Below are positions 47,042-60,599 of a stretch of 64,000 bases of DNA, one piece after another. The notes under the pieces are model-generated. The model made no database searches. It worked only from the letters and a program-made list of their open reading frames with translations, and was not told the DNA's origin. Position 1 is the first letter of the stretch. Every line of letters starts with the position of its first letter. Origin of the DNA: Welwitschia mirabilis (taxonomy: Eukaryota > Gnetophyta > Gnetopsida > Welwitschiales); contig JBOZIK010000001.1 in assembly GCA_051453625.1 (NCBI GenBank), positions 173,071,345 to 173,135,344 of the forward strand, read 5' to 3'. The translations under genes were made by a program, and so were the position numbers.

Positions 47042-49920
47042 ATGATAGTTATTTCATGGAATATAAAAGGAAGGGAAACCTTCTACAAGTGTAAATTACT
47101 TATTTATATTATTCAATAATAAAAAGTAAACATAGTTTATGTTTAAGAGAACAAATTACTAGCCATCAAAGACTGTATTTTTTCCTAATCTTAGAAGACT
47201 ATTTATGTAGCTAGCTCTAGGTAAGCTAAAGAACTTTTAGTAGATAGTAAAGTTACCTTTAACATCATAGAGTGGAACACTTATTTAATCATATTTTAGT
47301 TAATGACTTAATTATTACTAGCTTTTATGGCCTAAAAAATCACAAAGATCACATAACACTTCTTAAAAATATGATTAGCAAATTTTATAATCAAAAGTAA
47401 TTAATTATATAAAATTTTAATCAATACCTATGTCAATGAAAAAAATGGAAGAACAAGTTCTATAATCAAAGGGAGGTAGAGGAATATGTGATAATGATCC
47501 ATGAGAAAAATATGCATGATCTAATAATTAGTAATATTAAATTTACCTCATCTAATATAATAAAAGGGAACAAGACTTAGATTTTAGGTATATTAGTAGA
47601 CTTTATTCCCTTTTTATCCTATGGTTTTCCAAGAATAAGATCAAAGCACAAATTGATTATTTTACAAATGGAGATGCCTCTGCTCTACCACTATAATTTC
47701 AAGCTATAATAGTACTAGTTAGACATGAAGGATCTAGAAGTACCAGTTGAAGTATTATGGGAAAAAAAATGCAAATTTACACATGCCTAGGACTTCTTTA
47801 TTAGAAGTTTAATCAACTAAAATTTATGCTTAAGGATTATATTAAGAAATATACATGTTCCTTTAAAGCTTGCATAGTAGAGTTGCTCAATCAACTTGGT
47901 GATCTTTAAGAGGGAGAGGAGAATTACCTCTCATTAATAATAATGAAATAAAATTCCTCTTTAATCTTCATCAACTCTATAAGGATGAGGCTTATTACTA
48001 GAAACAAATATCAAGAATTAAATCGCTTAAGGAAAAAAAGCATAATTTCAAGTTCTTCTTTCAATAGGCAAATCATAAAATGCAATCAAATCAAATTAGA
48101 AGGATAAGATAAGAAGGTAAAGATATAATAGAAAATAAATAAATATCTAATCCATTAAAAACTACTATAAAAATATTTGCAAATATGACAATGATTTTAT
48201 AAAAAAAATGTCAACCTTAGAAAACTATTAAATATTAAAGATCAAAATAATCTCATCAAACTATTTACACCTCAAGAAATAGAAATTATAGTTAGAAGTA
48301 TGTAAAATATAAAAGCTCTTAACAAAATGGCTAGATGATTGAATTCTGTAAAAAACATTTCCCTTAACTCAAAAAGAATCTTACAAATATGTAAACATGT
48401 TAAACATAGGGAGTATTCAAAAGGAAATTGTCTATAAAAACATAACTATTATTCCAAAAAAAGGGACATTATCATCCCATTAATTTTATATGTTATTAAA
48501 GTTTACAACGTCATTTACAAAATCCTAATAAAAGCAATAGTTAAAAGGATTAAACCCTTAATGCCAAAGTTGATAAATCTAAATCAAGTATGTTTTGTGT
48601 ATTTTAGATACATTTAAGATCAATACATTTTAAATCATGAGATTATTCACTCTTATAAAATACATAGATTTCTATCGATGTTTATTAAACTAGACATGTA
48701 AATTTTTTAACTACTCTTCAATAGCTTCTTATGAAAAAAGGATTTTTAGAAAAATTAATAAGACCATGCATAGATTTACATAATCTACTAGATTTTTAAT
48801 TAACATGAATAGGACCTCATACAATTTCTTTTCCTATTCTAAAGACCTTAGAAAAGGAAATTTCCTATCTCCATATCTATTTATCATAGTTATGGACACA
48901 TGAATGATTTTCTAAAATGGTATAAAATTAAAAGTCTTAGATAAATGATTAAGATTTTCTTAATAGCCACTATGTAGATGAAATCATTCTCATAGCTAAA
49001 TCTATTAAATAAGATGTCAAAGTCATAATCCATAGTTTCAATAAGTTAGACAAATTTATAAGGCTTATAATAAATTAAAATAAATCTAATATCTTTTTAT
49101 TCAACACCACTAGTAGTCATAAATGCCTCATTACTAGTGATATGAGCATTAATGAAGGAAAAGAATTAGACCTATATTAGGAAATTATCATGAAAAGATG
49201 GCATAAAATAAGCAGTTGGAAAGCCCTATTATAAAGAATTAAAAAATGCTACATTATATGGAGCAATTATTTCTTATCATCTCAAGCTAAATCTATTCTC
49301 CTTAGTATCTGTGTCATTTTAATTTCTTGGTGTATGATGGCCATTATTACTCCTTGAAAAAGGTCTATCAATTATTAAATAGTAATTTTATAAGATTTTT
49401 CTAGTCAAGGGAAAAGGGAAAAATCATATCAATCTTGTAAATTGATAGGACATAATCAAACCTAGAGATTCTAGTGGTATGAGCATTTATAATATCTAAG
49501 ATATCATACTTGCTAGCTAGTAAAAAATTTATAATGTAGAAGGGTATGGAAAATTAGGCTCACTTCATAATTTAAAAGTATGGAGAAAATAGTACACCTA
49601 ATTCAAACACTTTAGTTTTATGGAAACCCTTAATAAAAATGAGAAACATTTAAATGAGTTAGCAACTAGTGTAAATTGAAATAATAGGAAATTACTCATG
49701 TTTACATATGATGTAGATCTAGGTGTCAAACTACTATGAAAAGAAATTTTTCTTCAAAAAATCAAAATGCTTATTTGACTTCTCAATAAGCATGTCATTC
49801 TTACAATAGATAGAATCCTTAAGTTAAAAATTTAACATCACTTAGACTTGTATGTTATATTAAGAGGAAGATGAAATTACAAATGGACTTAAAATTTGGC
49901 TTCAGGGTTGTGTACCACCA
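47042..49920 (+). pseudogene. LINE copy 2 ORF2 remnant: endonuclease, RT and zinc-binding end
   Basis: The start is set by MIVISWNIKGRETF at 47042, the usual first residues of plant LINE endonuclease. The catalytic Glu region reads VYV, stop, ENK near 47136. RT blocks follow: TIIPKKGT near 48450, FIKLDM near 48680, GNFLSPYLFIIVMDT at 48856-48900, and the catalytic box YVDEIILIAKS at 48971-49003 in place of YADD. The C-terminal block KPRDSSGMSIYNI near 49460 and the zf-RVT region (LLMFTYDVDLGVKLL, then KIKMLI) near 49690-49780 complete the order. The enzyme would act in target-primed reverse transcription. It is inactive. Confidence 0.85.
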
Positions 49921-52216
49921 TTAATTTAATAAGATAAGATCTTTATGATTTTAAACCTTAGTAATTATTATTTTAGTAGATATTATGCTTTCACAGACTT
50001 TTATTGCTCTAGAATAGTAACTATTTCACCTAGTAAGACACCAACTCCATCAAATGATAGTAAGCAGATGCATGAGAAGTGGTAATGGGAAGGCATCCAA
50101 CTAATTAATCAATTTTCCTCATAGAGTTTAAGTATAATGAAAAGCTTTAGGCCATGGTAGTTTATGATGGATCGGATAATATGATCTAGAAGCTAAAAGG
50201 CTCACCACTTCTAAAGTCTAGGAAGTTCTTTCACTAGTGAAAAGGACATCAAATAATATTCTAAAGGGTTAAGGTCACTATTTGATAAATATTAATAACA
50301 AAAGCTCTATGGGCATAGGATGAAACAATATTTCTGAAAGGAAAAGGTCAAATTATGATGGAATTCTTCTATGGAGGATACTCAACTCAAAAGAAGAGTG
50401 ATCACTTGATAAAGTTAAGGATCCCCTAATTTAGTAACTTATAGTAGAAATAATGGATTATTATTTTATTTAAACTACCAATAAATATTCACTTTTTTAT
50501 TCTCAATCATTTGAAGAAGAAATATCTTCATAAATATTGTAAGATTATATTATCCCTTTTAAAATATATCTATGACTTATTTGGCATCTCTTCTTAGGTT
50601 TCAAATTTGGGATATTTCTTAGGAGAGGATTATAGCCTATAATATCCAAAGGGATGGAAATGTTACACTTCTTTCTTAGCCCCTAAAGTACCCCTAGCCT
50701 ATATTCTTCTTTAGTCCTTTCCCTCTACTCCTTATTCTTCTTCACTATTAAACCCACCTTCATTAAGGTCTTATACCTACTTTCTCTTCTCTACATCCCC
50801 TATAAATACATCCTTTTATTACCTTATCCCCTTCCTCACTACTTGGTTTATCTTTGAAGGCCCTAGGCACATCTACCTCTTTGGTTGTAATCCCTCTTAT
50901 TCCCTTTGTCCTTCTTCTTTAATTCTAATTTCATTTAGTTTCATTAGGTTATAGCCCTCACATGGGCTTTTTTCATCATCCTCCTTCTTCACTAAGGGTT
51001 GTCTAGGATCTAATCCTTAAAATCAAGGAATCTCTTAAAGATTCTACCATCGTAAAACTAGCTTTTCTATTTAAGTATCCATTTAAAATCTTAGGCCTTT
51101 TTTATTATGCTATTAAAAAAGATATCTTAAGATGACATAGATTGCTATTATTACACCTTCATCCTGACTGATTCTAAGTCACAAAAACCTACTAATATAT
51201 AATAGTCTCCTAAACATAGGAAGTAAATGTAGCAATGGAAGCTTTGAGACATTTAGTTTCTTATGAGATTCTCCATAGGCAACATATAGTGAAATTTCCA
51301 AATTATAAAGGTATAGATAACTTCATTAACATTGGGTGACAAAGAACTTTTCAACATATGCAGATGATTAAATTCAGCATTTATTCTATTAGCTAATTAG
51401 CTATGTCAATGGTAATTTACCTCTAGACATAGCTATTTTGTCTTTTTATTAGTATTATCATACTAAGACTTTTCTTAAACATAAGGGATTCACTCCAATG
51501 GAAAAGAATCTTAACCTTTTTCAATCCTAGTCCTTTTTATTATGTTAGTTAATGGGATGATTTTGCCTCGTCCACCTATATATGTATATTTTTTAACCAA
51601 TAGAAAGCAATCATTTCTCAACAAAATTATTATAAAATTACTTAAAGAAATACCTAGCTTCTGAATTCACTCTCATCATTAAAATGCATCACTCATTGTA
51701 TTATCAATTAGATAAGGATCTAAATTTTATTACCTATGTAAGATATCTCTTTCACTTAAAATACAAAATAGACAAATAAGATTTTAATGAGTTAAAAATA
51801 ATTTTACATTCTAAATACTTATTATAACTGGTACTTTGGAAATTAATATGGTAAGGTTTAATTTGATTCCCTATATACATTCACTATAATGTATTCTTCT
51901 TGTTTAACAACTTCACATTTGTAGATCCATCACAAGCATAGAAGTAAGATTTCATAAATCATGCCCAATTCTATAAGTCATATATCAAGTTAGATATTTC
52001 AACTTTTTCACTAGTAAAATAGCTTATCAAATATTATATTTTATATGATAGTTCTTAGCCAAAGTATATCATGAGTGTCATAAAAAAGACTGATTTCTAC
52101 TTGTGGCTCAATTGTACTCATAAATATGCATATTTGTGTCTTCCTATACTATCTAGTAACTCTCTATGAAAAGTGATACATGCATAGCTTTCAATTTTCT
52201 AGAACTTGCACAACTA
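49920..52216. other. Sequence after LINE copy 2, no gene recognised
   Basis: The LINE 3' end is not marked by a clear poly(A). A pyrimidine-rich tract fills about 50640-50970 (CCCTCTACTCC, CTCTTCTCTACATCCCC). No frame resembles a known protein. Confidence 0.5.
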
Positions 52217-52226
52217 NNNNNNNNNN
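52217..52226. other. Assembly gap, 10 N
   Basis: Ten N. The flanks are not duplicated. Confidence 0.95.
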
Positions 52227-55200
52227 CATTATTATATTAATTTTTTTGATTTTCATAAGTAATACCTAGCAGATATATATGTCATTCTTATAATAGATTA
52301 GAGTGGTAAAAAGGCCTTTAATTTATATAATGTGTATCTGTCCCATAATAATGAAGGTATTCTATGTAGTTTTTAATCCTCATATTGAAAATTTAACATC
52401 AAAATCTTCATTACATAAATTTTTTATCATTTCTATGTTAAAAGTTAAGTTAAGTTATATGCATGTCTATGTCTTTCTATTTAGTTTAGACATCCCTCAT
52501 AAAAGAAATGTTCACACAAGTTTTAAATTTTTCAAATAAGTATAAATAAACACTTCTCATTCTAGTTACTTAGTTTTCATGAGGAATTTTTAGTAGAGAC
52601 ACATGTCATCCCCAATAAATCTTGAAGACAAGGAGATTTTTACCTTTGTAAAATGTATATATTCTCCATGGATGTGAAAATCTTCCATTGTATATGTCCT
52701 TTTGATATGAATATATCCATAATACATATCATTTTCTCTTTATTTCTTTCCTTTTTTTTTAATTTTTTTCCTTCCTTACTTTTTTAATTTTTTGGTTTTT
52801 TTTTGTTTTTGAAATTCTTTATCTTAATATCTTCATAGATATAATTGTATCTTCCTCATGATATGTATGGATGATTAGAAGGACTACATATATGATCCTT
52901 CGCATGAAAATAAATTAGTGCCATGAAGGTCTTCTATATTAATAATTTGTATCTTCCCATGTAGAAATATTTTAATTTATTATTTTTCCTTTTTTTTATT
53001 TTTTGATTTTTTTCATATCATATTGTATGAAGATATTCAACTAGTTCTTTAGATTTTGGAATATTACACCTACATATAAAAATTATATTAGATATGATTA
53101 AGACCAGAATTACTTCAATGTCAATGTACAATATCAAGTACAGTATGAAAGACAAAAGTTGAAATATCTTCTTAGAAATTCCTTTACCGAATTAATATTC
53201 TACTAAATAAGTTATGAAATGTGTCTAAATGATTTAAGCTTAATAAGGTGAACTAAGTAAATCATGTACTTATCATCCTTTTAAATTTTATCTAAGAATA
53301 AACTTCATTACTCAACATTATTTAATGATCATCTCTTAAGTTAAGGTTAAATTCATGGATTAAATTAATAAGTATATAAAATAGTTTAAGTTTTTAATGA
53401 TTAGCTTTAAAGAATAATTATGTCTAAGGATTAGAATATTGATACAGCAAAAGAGAATACTTATAAAACTCAAATATTTCTAGTTTATGTAGTTATCAAA
53501 TCATAAAAAATGTTATGATATTTTAAATTATGTAATAAGATTAAGTCATCAATTTCAAGGTATGATTATCAAGATAGGCCTATTTTTGAGGTGTACATAG
53601 TAAAGTTTTAAGTGATTCATAATAATTAACATTATAAGTACTAGATAAGGAATCTTTATTAAGTTTTCATATTTAATATCGTCAATGATATTTTATTTAT
53701 TGCATTAAAGACTCATAATTTAGTATTTATATTTTCCAATAACATCCTTATTATCCCATTTCTATGATTGATAAGGGCATTAAAAGTTACTATAAATGGT
53801 ATTTTAAAGATAATAGAAAATTTCTTTGAATTATCTTTTAACACTATAAATTTCATGGGGACCAAAATTTGTAAACCTTTATAAAGATTTCTTTTATCAT
53901 TTATACAGATATTTTTCTTAATTGATAAGCAAATTACATGTCATCATCATTTTATATTCTTTTAGTCCCTATTCTTTGAATGATGAACGAGGCATTAATT
54001 TCAGGTTGTCCCTTAAGTTTATTCAAGCTCTATCTATCTTTTTATTTTCAATGATGCATGAAGTTATTAGGAAAGTAAAGTTATCTATATTTGGGTGAAA
54101 GTTTATTTTACGTGATAGTATTTACATGTTAGAGTAAAAATTGTTTTTCTTAGGTTTACTTTTCTCTTTATCATGTAAATATCTTTAAGAAATTTAGAAT
54201 AAGACCAAAATTATTTAATGACATTTAGAAGTAAAAATTTAAACTTTTATTTTCTTAAATATTTTCATGTATTCTTTTTTAAACCCTCTCTTTCCTTATG
54301 ATGTGAGGCATTTAGGAAGTAGGGATTCTTAAAATTTCTCATTTCTAAATTTCTCCACATCATTCTATTTATCTTTTTTAATTCTAATTATGATTTAAGA
54401 TAAGGAATTAAAAAATAGAAAGATCATATCTAGCTGATTGAATATATTCATTAATACAAGTACCAATTTTAAGTGAAACAGCATCTACTCTCTTAACATA
54501 ATTTACTTGTTTAATAGCATTCATACCTTTTAGGTTGAAAATATATTACATTAAAAGCTTATAATTTTCTCTTTTATTTAACATAGTTAAGTTACTAATA
54601 ATGGTATTAAAAATATAGTTCATTTATTACCTTAGAGATGTTTAGATATTTCATTATTGATTTCATCCTATATGTTATTAGTAGCTATCTAAGAGTTAAT
54701 AAATTATTTTAAAGTTTTCTCTACTAGTCTACTTAGATGTTGCTGATGAATAAGGCTATGAAGTAAATGCTTCATTCTAGAGATTTTTTCATGAAAATCT
54801 AGGGTGATTTATCTAATTCAAAATGTAAAAATATTCATAAAGAAAGTATTCTTTATATAATTGTTGTTATGGATATCCCAAAAATGACCTTTTATCTTAT
54901 ATGATATTCACATATTTAGTTAGGATTTTTTTGCAAAGGGCAATAAAGATATACTTACTAATTTAATGCTCATCATAAGGCATATGTAGCTCCATCAGAA
55001 GATGCTTTAGATTTTGATGTCTAAAAAGTTATATAATATCTTAGTAATGATGTTTTATTTCTAATATAGAACTATTTTTTCATCTAACTAAGCATTCCTT
55101 GTGCTATATCTTGAAGGATTTATTTCACCATTTTAGTATTTCTAATAGGTCTATCCTAAATTTTAGGGCTTATTGTTATGTTATTTAGGGTTTTTCATGC

Positions 55201-56071
55201 TCTCTTTACCTCTTTAGATTTGAATCTTTTCCACTCATCATCTTTATTAGTTGCTAATTTTGTAAACCTAGTTCCACATATAAAGATATTAGCAATCTTA
55301 GTATGTAAAACAATATTATGGAAATTTTTGGTAATTCTTTAAGTATTTATTATAGGAAAAGGAAACTTGTTTCATTCATACTACTTCATCCTAATTCCAC
55401 ATAATTAATACTAAGGCTTAAAATTTTTTTAATTGTTCATTGGGTTCTTAAGATTTAAAACATGCAATCTAGGTAATAGGCTAACAAATACTAGTTTTAT
55501 TTCAACTCTAGCTATGTAATGTATACAATCATATAAGAGATTTTACCTAAGTATTTTTCTTTTCATAGTTCCTTTAAAGTTTTTCTAGGTGTCTATTGTT
55601 GAATACTATTTCTCTCTATTTTAAATGTAAATAATTTGGATTAAAGAATATTAAGAGAGTTTTTTATTAAAGTCTCACTAGTCTTAAATATGAATTCTAA
55701 GTAGTCTTAATTAAATTTAATGTTAGAGTTCTTTAAGAGTAATTACTATTCTAATTTTTCATTATTTTTATTATGAAAATATCTAGTAGTAGACCTTATT
55801 TCATAATGCATGAGAAGTTAAGATCAAAACCATTTAAAATAAACTACTAACACAAATTAAGAAAATTTACTAAAATAACAAATTACAAACTAAATGAGAA
55901 TAAGAAATAGAGACAATACAATGGTATCATTATAAATGATAATTATACTAATGAAATTTTGAATTTTGTATTGTGAAAAATAAAGATTAGATAATTTAAA
56001 AAATTATAACAAAATAACATAGACAATAAAAAATGGAGAATGTTTAATTTAAACCAATGCCATTAGGCTAG
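52227..56071. other. A+T-rich sequence without recognised genes
   Basis: This includes T-rich low-complexity sequence at 52745-52815. A minus-strand stretch near 55170-55290 reads FICGTRFTKLATNKDDEW and KRFKSKEVKRA with few stops, but I could not assign it to a family. Nothing else stood out. Confidence 0.5.
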
Positions 56072-57350
56072 TGTTAAAATGCAAAAATCAACATTTAAAT
56101 CAAGTTATATATCTTAGTAGAAGATATTAAAATAAATATTTTTTCATAAAATTATGCCTTTCATTTCTTTTAGATATTATTTATGGACTTATCACCTTCC
56201 CAAAAAATTTTGAAGCTAATTATTACATTCTAAAGGGCATGCTGAAAGTAGAAGATTATTTAATCAAAAATGTCAGCACCATAATCTAGGTCATTAATGT
56301 TGTAAGTCCTTTAGAGAAAAACACATAAAAAGTTACATTCTATAAATGTCATGAAAGAATAATAAAAATGTAGTTATAAACTTAGTTAGTTCTTACATCA
56401 AAAATAACTAGCACCTTAATGACACATAATAGTAACATAGAAGCTACATAGTAGCAACATGTAATAATGTTAAGTAAGATGACATGAGAAATACATGGTA
56501 ATATCATTGATTGATAGAAGCATCAACATCTTCAGATCACTTGTTGAACTCATCATAATGATCCTCACCTAAGTAATATGACAAAAAATATCCCTAAAGC
56601 TACATGAAAACTTTGTAACTACTTCTCCTGCCACTCCAAACAAAAGGGTTCCAACCACCCTAATCTCATACTCACTAATAAAGGGGCCTTAAGCCCTTAT
56701 TTGTAAGGATCTTTTAGTTGGTGAACATAGCTAGAATTATTGGAGTAATAATTAACATGACCTTTTAAGCATATTCATTAAAAGTGAACTTATTTTAAAG
56801 CTAATTGGAGAAGTCTATACTAGTTTCATCTTATTTTTTTAATGTAATTTATTAATTTAATAAAGGATAATTATTTTTTTAATTTTAAGTTGTGGATATC
56901 TTCATACTCATAGTACTTAATTAAAACCTAATAGAATTCCTTAAGTTAGTTGGTTGTAGTTACTTTTACTTAGTAGATATTAAGTATTGTAGTCTTTCAT
57001 TTTCATATGTATTAAAGGATTATAAAGGATCAAGTAATCATGAAGTTTATTAGTATTAATGTGATAAATGAAATTATATCACCATGACCTAAGCCATCAT
57101 GACTTGAAGATTTAAGTTATATTTTAGAAAATTGGAGGATATTATTAGAGTGAAGAAGTATTGTTAGATAACTCAAGCTAAATCCTTAGATCTTGTTCAT
57201 TCCTCTACCTTATTAAGTAAATCTCATTATAATTCTGAACTCTTGATTTTTACCTTTATTTGAATTATATTACAATTTTGAACAAGTTTATATAATTTCT
57301 ATTAAGTTACTTCAATTATCATTGTGAAAGTATGATATTGGATATTCACC
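56072..57350 (+). repeat. 5' LTR of gypsy element C
   Basis: It begins TGTTAAAATGCAAAAATC and shares with A the strings GATATTAAA and TCATAAAATTATGCC near the start and the start-region signature GGGGCCTTAAGCCCTT near 56683. The end near GATATTGGATATTCACC is inferred from where A and B LTRs end. Confidence 0.7.
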
Positions 57351-57489
57351 CAGTTTATTTTGGTTCCATTATACTACATAACAAATATATTATAGTGTTG
57401 TTTATAGGGATAAATGACATGATAGCTTCTTAAGAGGAGCATAATTTTACCTTTTGAAAATTTTTGAGCTTAGTGTTTTAAGTTTATGA

Positions 57490-57615
57490 AGTGGTTGACA
57501 CTAGTTCCTCCTAGTAAAATCTAAATTAGTTCTTTCTCTTTTGTGTATTTATTTTATTTTTTATTTCTAGTGGTGAATATTAGTCTAATCTCATTAATCC
57601 TCAAATGATTTTATT
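57490..57615 (+). repeat. Leader repeats of element C, two copies
   Basis: Units begin AGTGGTTGACACTAGTTCC (57491) and CTAGTGGTGAATATTAG (57567), about 77 bp apart, in the same place as in A and B. Confidence 0.65.
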
Positions 57616-58499
57616 TTTTAGTTTTATTTAATTTTTCACTTTAACTTAAATGATATTTTGATATCAAATATTTTGTTTTGTAGATTTAACAAGTTTTCTA
57701 CATGTCACAAACAAAATAAGGCATAAAACTAATATAAAACTCTTTTTTTTTTTTATAGTAGTTAAGCTTTCATTTTAGTGAATTTTACATTTTCTATTAA
57801 AAATATATAAAATGAAAAAAATTCATAGATTCTAAGTTTCCTTTAGGTTTTATTTCAAAGAGTATTATCGTTTTAATTTATTTCTATAACCTATAACCTC
57901 AAAGGTTTTGTACAAATCCTATGAATCTCTATCTTTTTCTTGATGCTGTAACTCTTAAATAAAATAGTTCCTTAACTTCCTTGGCTAGTTCTACTAGTCA
58001 TTCTATGCAAAAAAACTTGAAATTTTTCTTAATACATTTGTGATCCATCAAAAACCTTTTTATCATTTAGGACCTATATAAAACACTTCTAAAACTTGTA
58101 TGTATTGGATCTAAGATGAATTAGGTCATCTAATTAGAGTTTATTTCAATAAAAATAAGTAATTCAACATCAAAAGTAATGAAGAATAGATAATTCCATC
58201 TAGCAACTAACCTCACAATGATATCTAAGAAGAACAAGCATTCATTTCCCAATAACCAAACCCAAATGTTCAATCTAGGCTTTTATGCCTCTTTAGTAAT
58301 AATATCCCCTCTTAAAATCAAGAATTATTGGAAAACCACATGTCTACTATCTTAATTAGCAAGTAGCTTAAAAGATTAGCCAAAACACATTGCAAAATAA
58401 ACCCCATAACAATCAAACCTTTCATGACTACTTATAACCTCAATGCTTAGGAACCCATTCATGTAAAGTCTAATTACTGATAATGAGTTGAGAGTTTAA

Positions 58500-59560
58500 T
58501 TCATTTGTTATATATTTACTTCCTTATTTTTATATCTTAGAATTAGAAGACCCATACCTACAACTTAAGGAATTTTAGTGTGTTAACATCTACTATAGCT
58601 CAATATACTTGTAACTTTATTAGACTTATCCTTTTAGCATTATCTCTCAAGAAAAGGGCTAAATTTTGGATCTATATTCTTAAATACATATCCATTAGAC
58701 CATTGTTTGATTTAAAGAAATTTCTTATTTTAAAATCCTTATAAAGTCATAAAACAAATGCTTTAAGATGAGGAATTATGAATTGTTAACAAAGGGTCAT
58801 GAAACTATCTCATAAGTCTTAAATAGGTTTAAGAACTTACTTTACAAATGTCAATAATATGGATTTGATCCAAGTAGAAAAATCAATTCTTATATGATAG
58901 ATTATTAATAAATAATAGTTAATTAGTTAAAATAATGAGTAATAAATAATTTTCTAAGTCTTTCCATAGATAAAGTTTGAAATTACCTTAAAACTATATC
59001 AGAAGGCTTTAGAAACTAGAAGAAGCTAAATGAACCATCTAGATCCTAGCATTTTATTAAGTCCACTACTATGTTCAAAGTACCTAATAATTCAAAGTTA
59101 ACAATAGGAGAAATTAGTTAAAAAAAAGAGTAGAATTCTTATTCACCTTACCTACATACTTAAGCCTCAAACTTAAGTGCTTAATCTGCTAGATAAACTC
59201 ACATAAAATAGTTGAGTATTCTTTCATATCCATATTTTAAAATATAGTAAATGAATAAATAAATAGAGTAGGAACCCATTAATAGAATTAATAAAATGAT
59301 CCATATTCAAATACCTATAACATTATATAGAAGAACTATCCAATTTTCTTAGAAACAAGATAAATTATATAATTAAAGTTATAATAGTTAATTAATAGAT
59401 TTATTTCCATCATCATCACTTCATTCCTTTTAATTAAATAAAACCCTTCATAATCTACTCCATTAAAGGACTTATTAAGAAAATTAATGAAACACAAATT
59501 TAAATTATTCATAATCATGAATAGACCATTAAGCAATGTTTCTTCTTCTTAAGCAATCTT
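58500..59560 (+). pseudogene. Gypsy gag remnant of element C
   Basis: The capsid block YFYILELEDPYLQLKEF at about 58525-58575 matches the capsid core seen in A (FHGLEFEDPDLYLKQF). The LALSLKKRAKFWIYIL-type block follows near 58640-58685 in a shifted frame. Downstream similarity to gag is weak. The start codon cannot be fixed. Confidence 0.65.
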
Positions 59561-59859
59561 GAACAAACCATCTAAACCCATGCCTAAATTCTTTAATAAA
59601 TTCTCTCTTCTATAAATTACAAAAAACCTAATAAATTAAGGTCATTCATAGAAGTATTAGAGCCTACACAAATCAAAGAGATTAAGTTCATTCATATTGA
59701 AGGTGGGAAAGAATTGAAAAATTAGTATGACCAAATATAACTAATGAAAAACCAATTCTTATAGGAAAAAATGAGAAACATAAAATGATAGAAGAAGCTT
59801 TTCATACTTATAAAGAACTATCTTTCCCTTAATAAATTAGAAATAAAAACGTCATGAAA

Positions 59860-60566
59860 AAATGGTTATAGTCTTATAAATCTTTAAAGAAGTTAAAATA
59901 AACATCCCCCTTTTAGAAGTAAATAAGCAATTTCCTTCTTATGGAATGTTCTTAAAAGAATGTATATGATAAAAAGGTAAATGAATGTCAAAAGTAAAGC
60001 TTTTTAGTATAACAAACTAGTGTATAATTTAAAAGTAATTTCTTCCTAAATATAAGAATTTTGACTACCCTAAAATTGCCATCACCATTGAAAACAAACA
60101 CCTTAACCAAGCCTTATTAGACTTAGAAGCTTATGTAAACCTACTTTCTCATGGTAATTTAAAAAATAATGCTTGGAAGGGATTAAAAACACTAATATCT
60201 ATCATTAACTTACTAGTAATTCCTTGAAAATCCAATTATAATAATCAAAGATGTTATTGTTAGAATAGAAACTATTATTTCCTAGGGAATTTTATGGTTT
60301 TAGATATAGAGAACATGACCAATCAGTTAATCCCTATCATCTTTGGAAGATCCTTCCTAGAAACATTAAATGCCTTAATTAACTATAGGAATAGTTTAAT
60401 GAAGATATACTTTAGCAATATGATAATAGAATCAAATGTTTTTAATGTCATGAAACTACCTTCTAGTAATGATGGAAGAGAACATGTGGATAAAATAGAG
60501 AGTCTTTATGATTACCAAAAACCTTCCACTTACCTTCAAGATAACTATGCATTATATCTTTCTTAA
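59860..60566 (+). pseudogene. Gypsy protease of element C
   Basis: The linker before the protease reads EVKINIPLLEV and later SYGMFLKE. The active site is QALLDLEAYVNL at 60108-60143, where the family has DLGAS, so the Gly and Ser of the catalytic triplet region are changed although the Asp is kept. An open stretch from 60294 carries the C-terminal blocks LIPIIFGRSFLETLNALIN, SLMKIYFSNM and ESNVFNVMKLP, which correspond to the open stretch of element A at 31880. The protease would process Gag-Pol. Confidence 0.87.
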
Positions 60567-60599
60567 GAGTAATAATTCTAAACCATTACACAAGATAAA

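Noticed and set aside
55170-55290. Minus-strand stretch with FICGTRFTKLATNKDDEW as a possible transposase zinc finger
   Set aside because: Only one Cys is present and the spacing does not fit a BED or other zinc finger; no neighbouring transposase motif was found.
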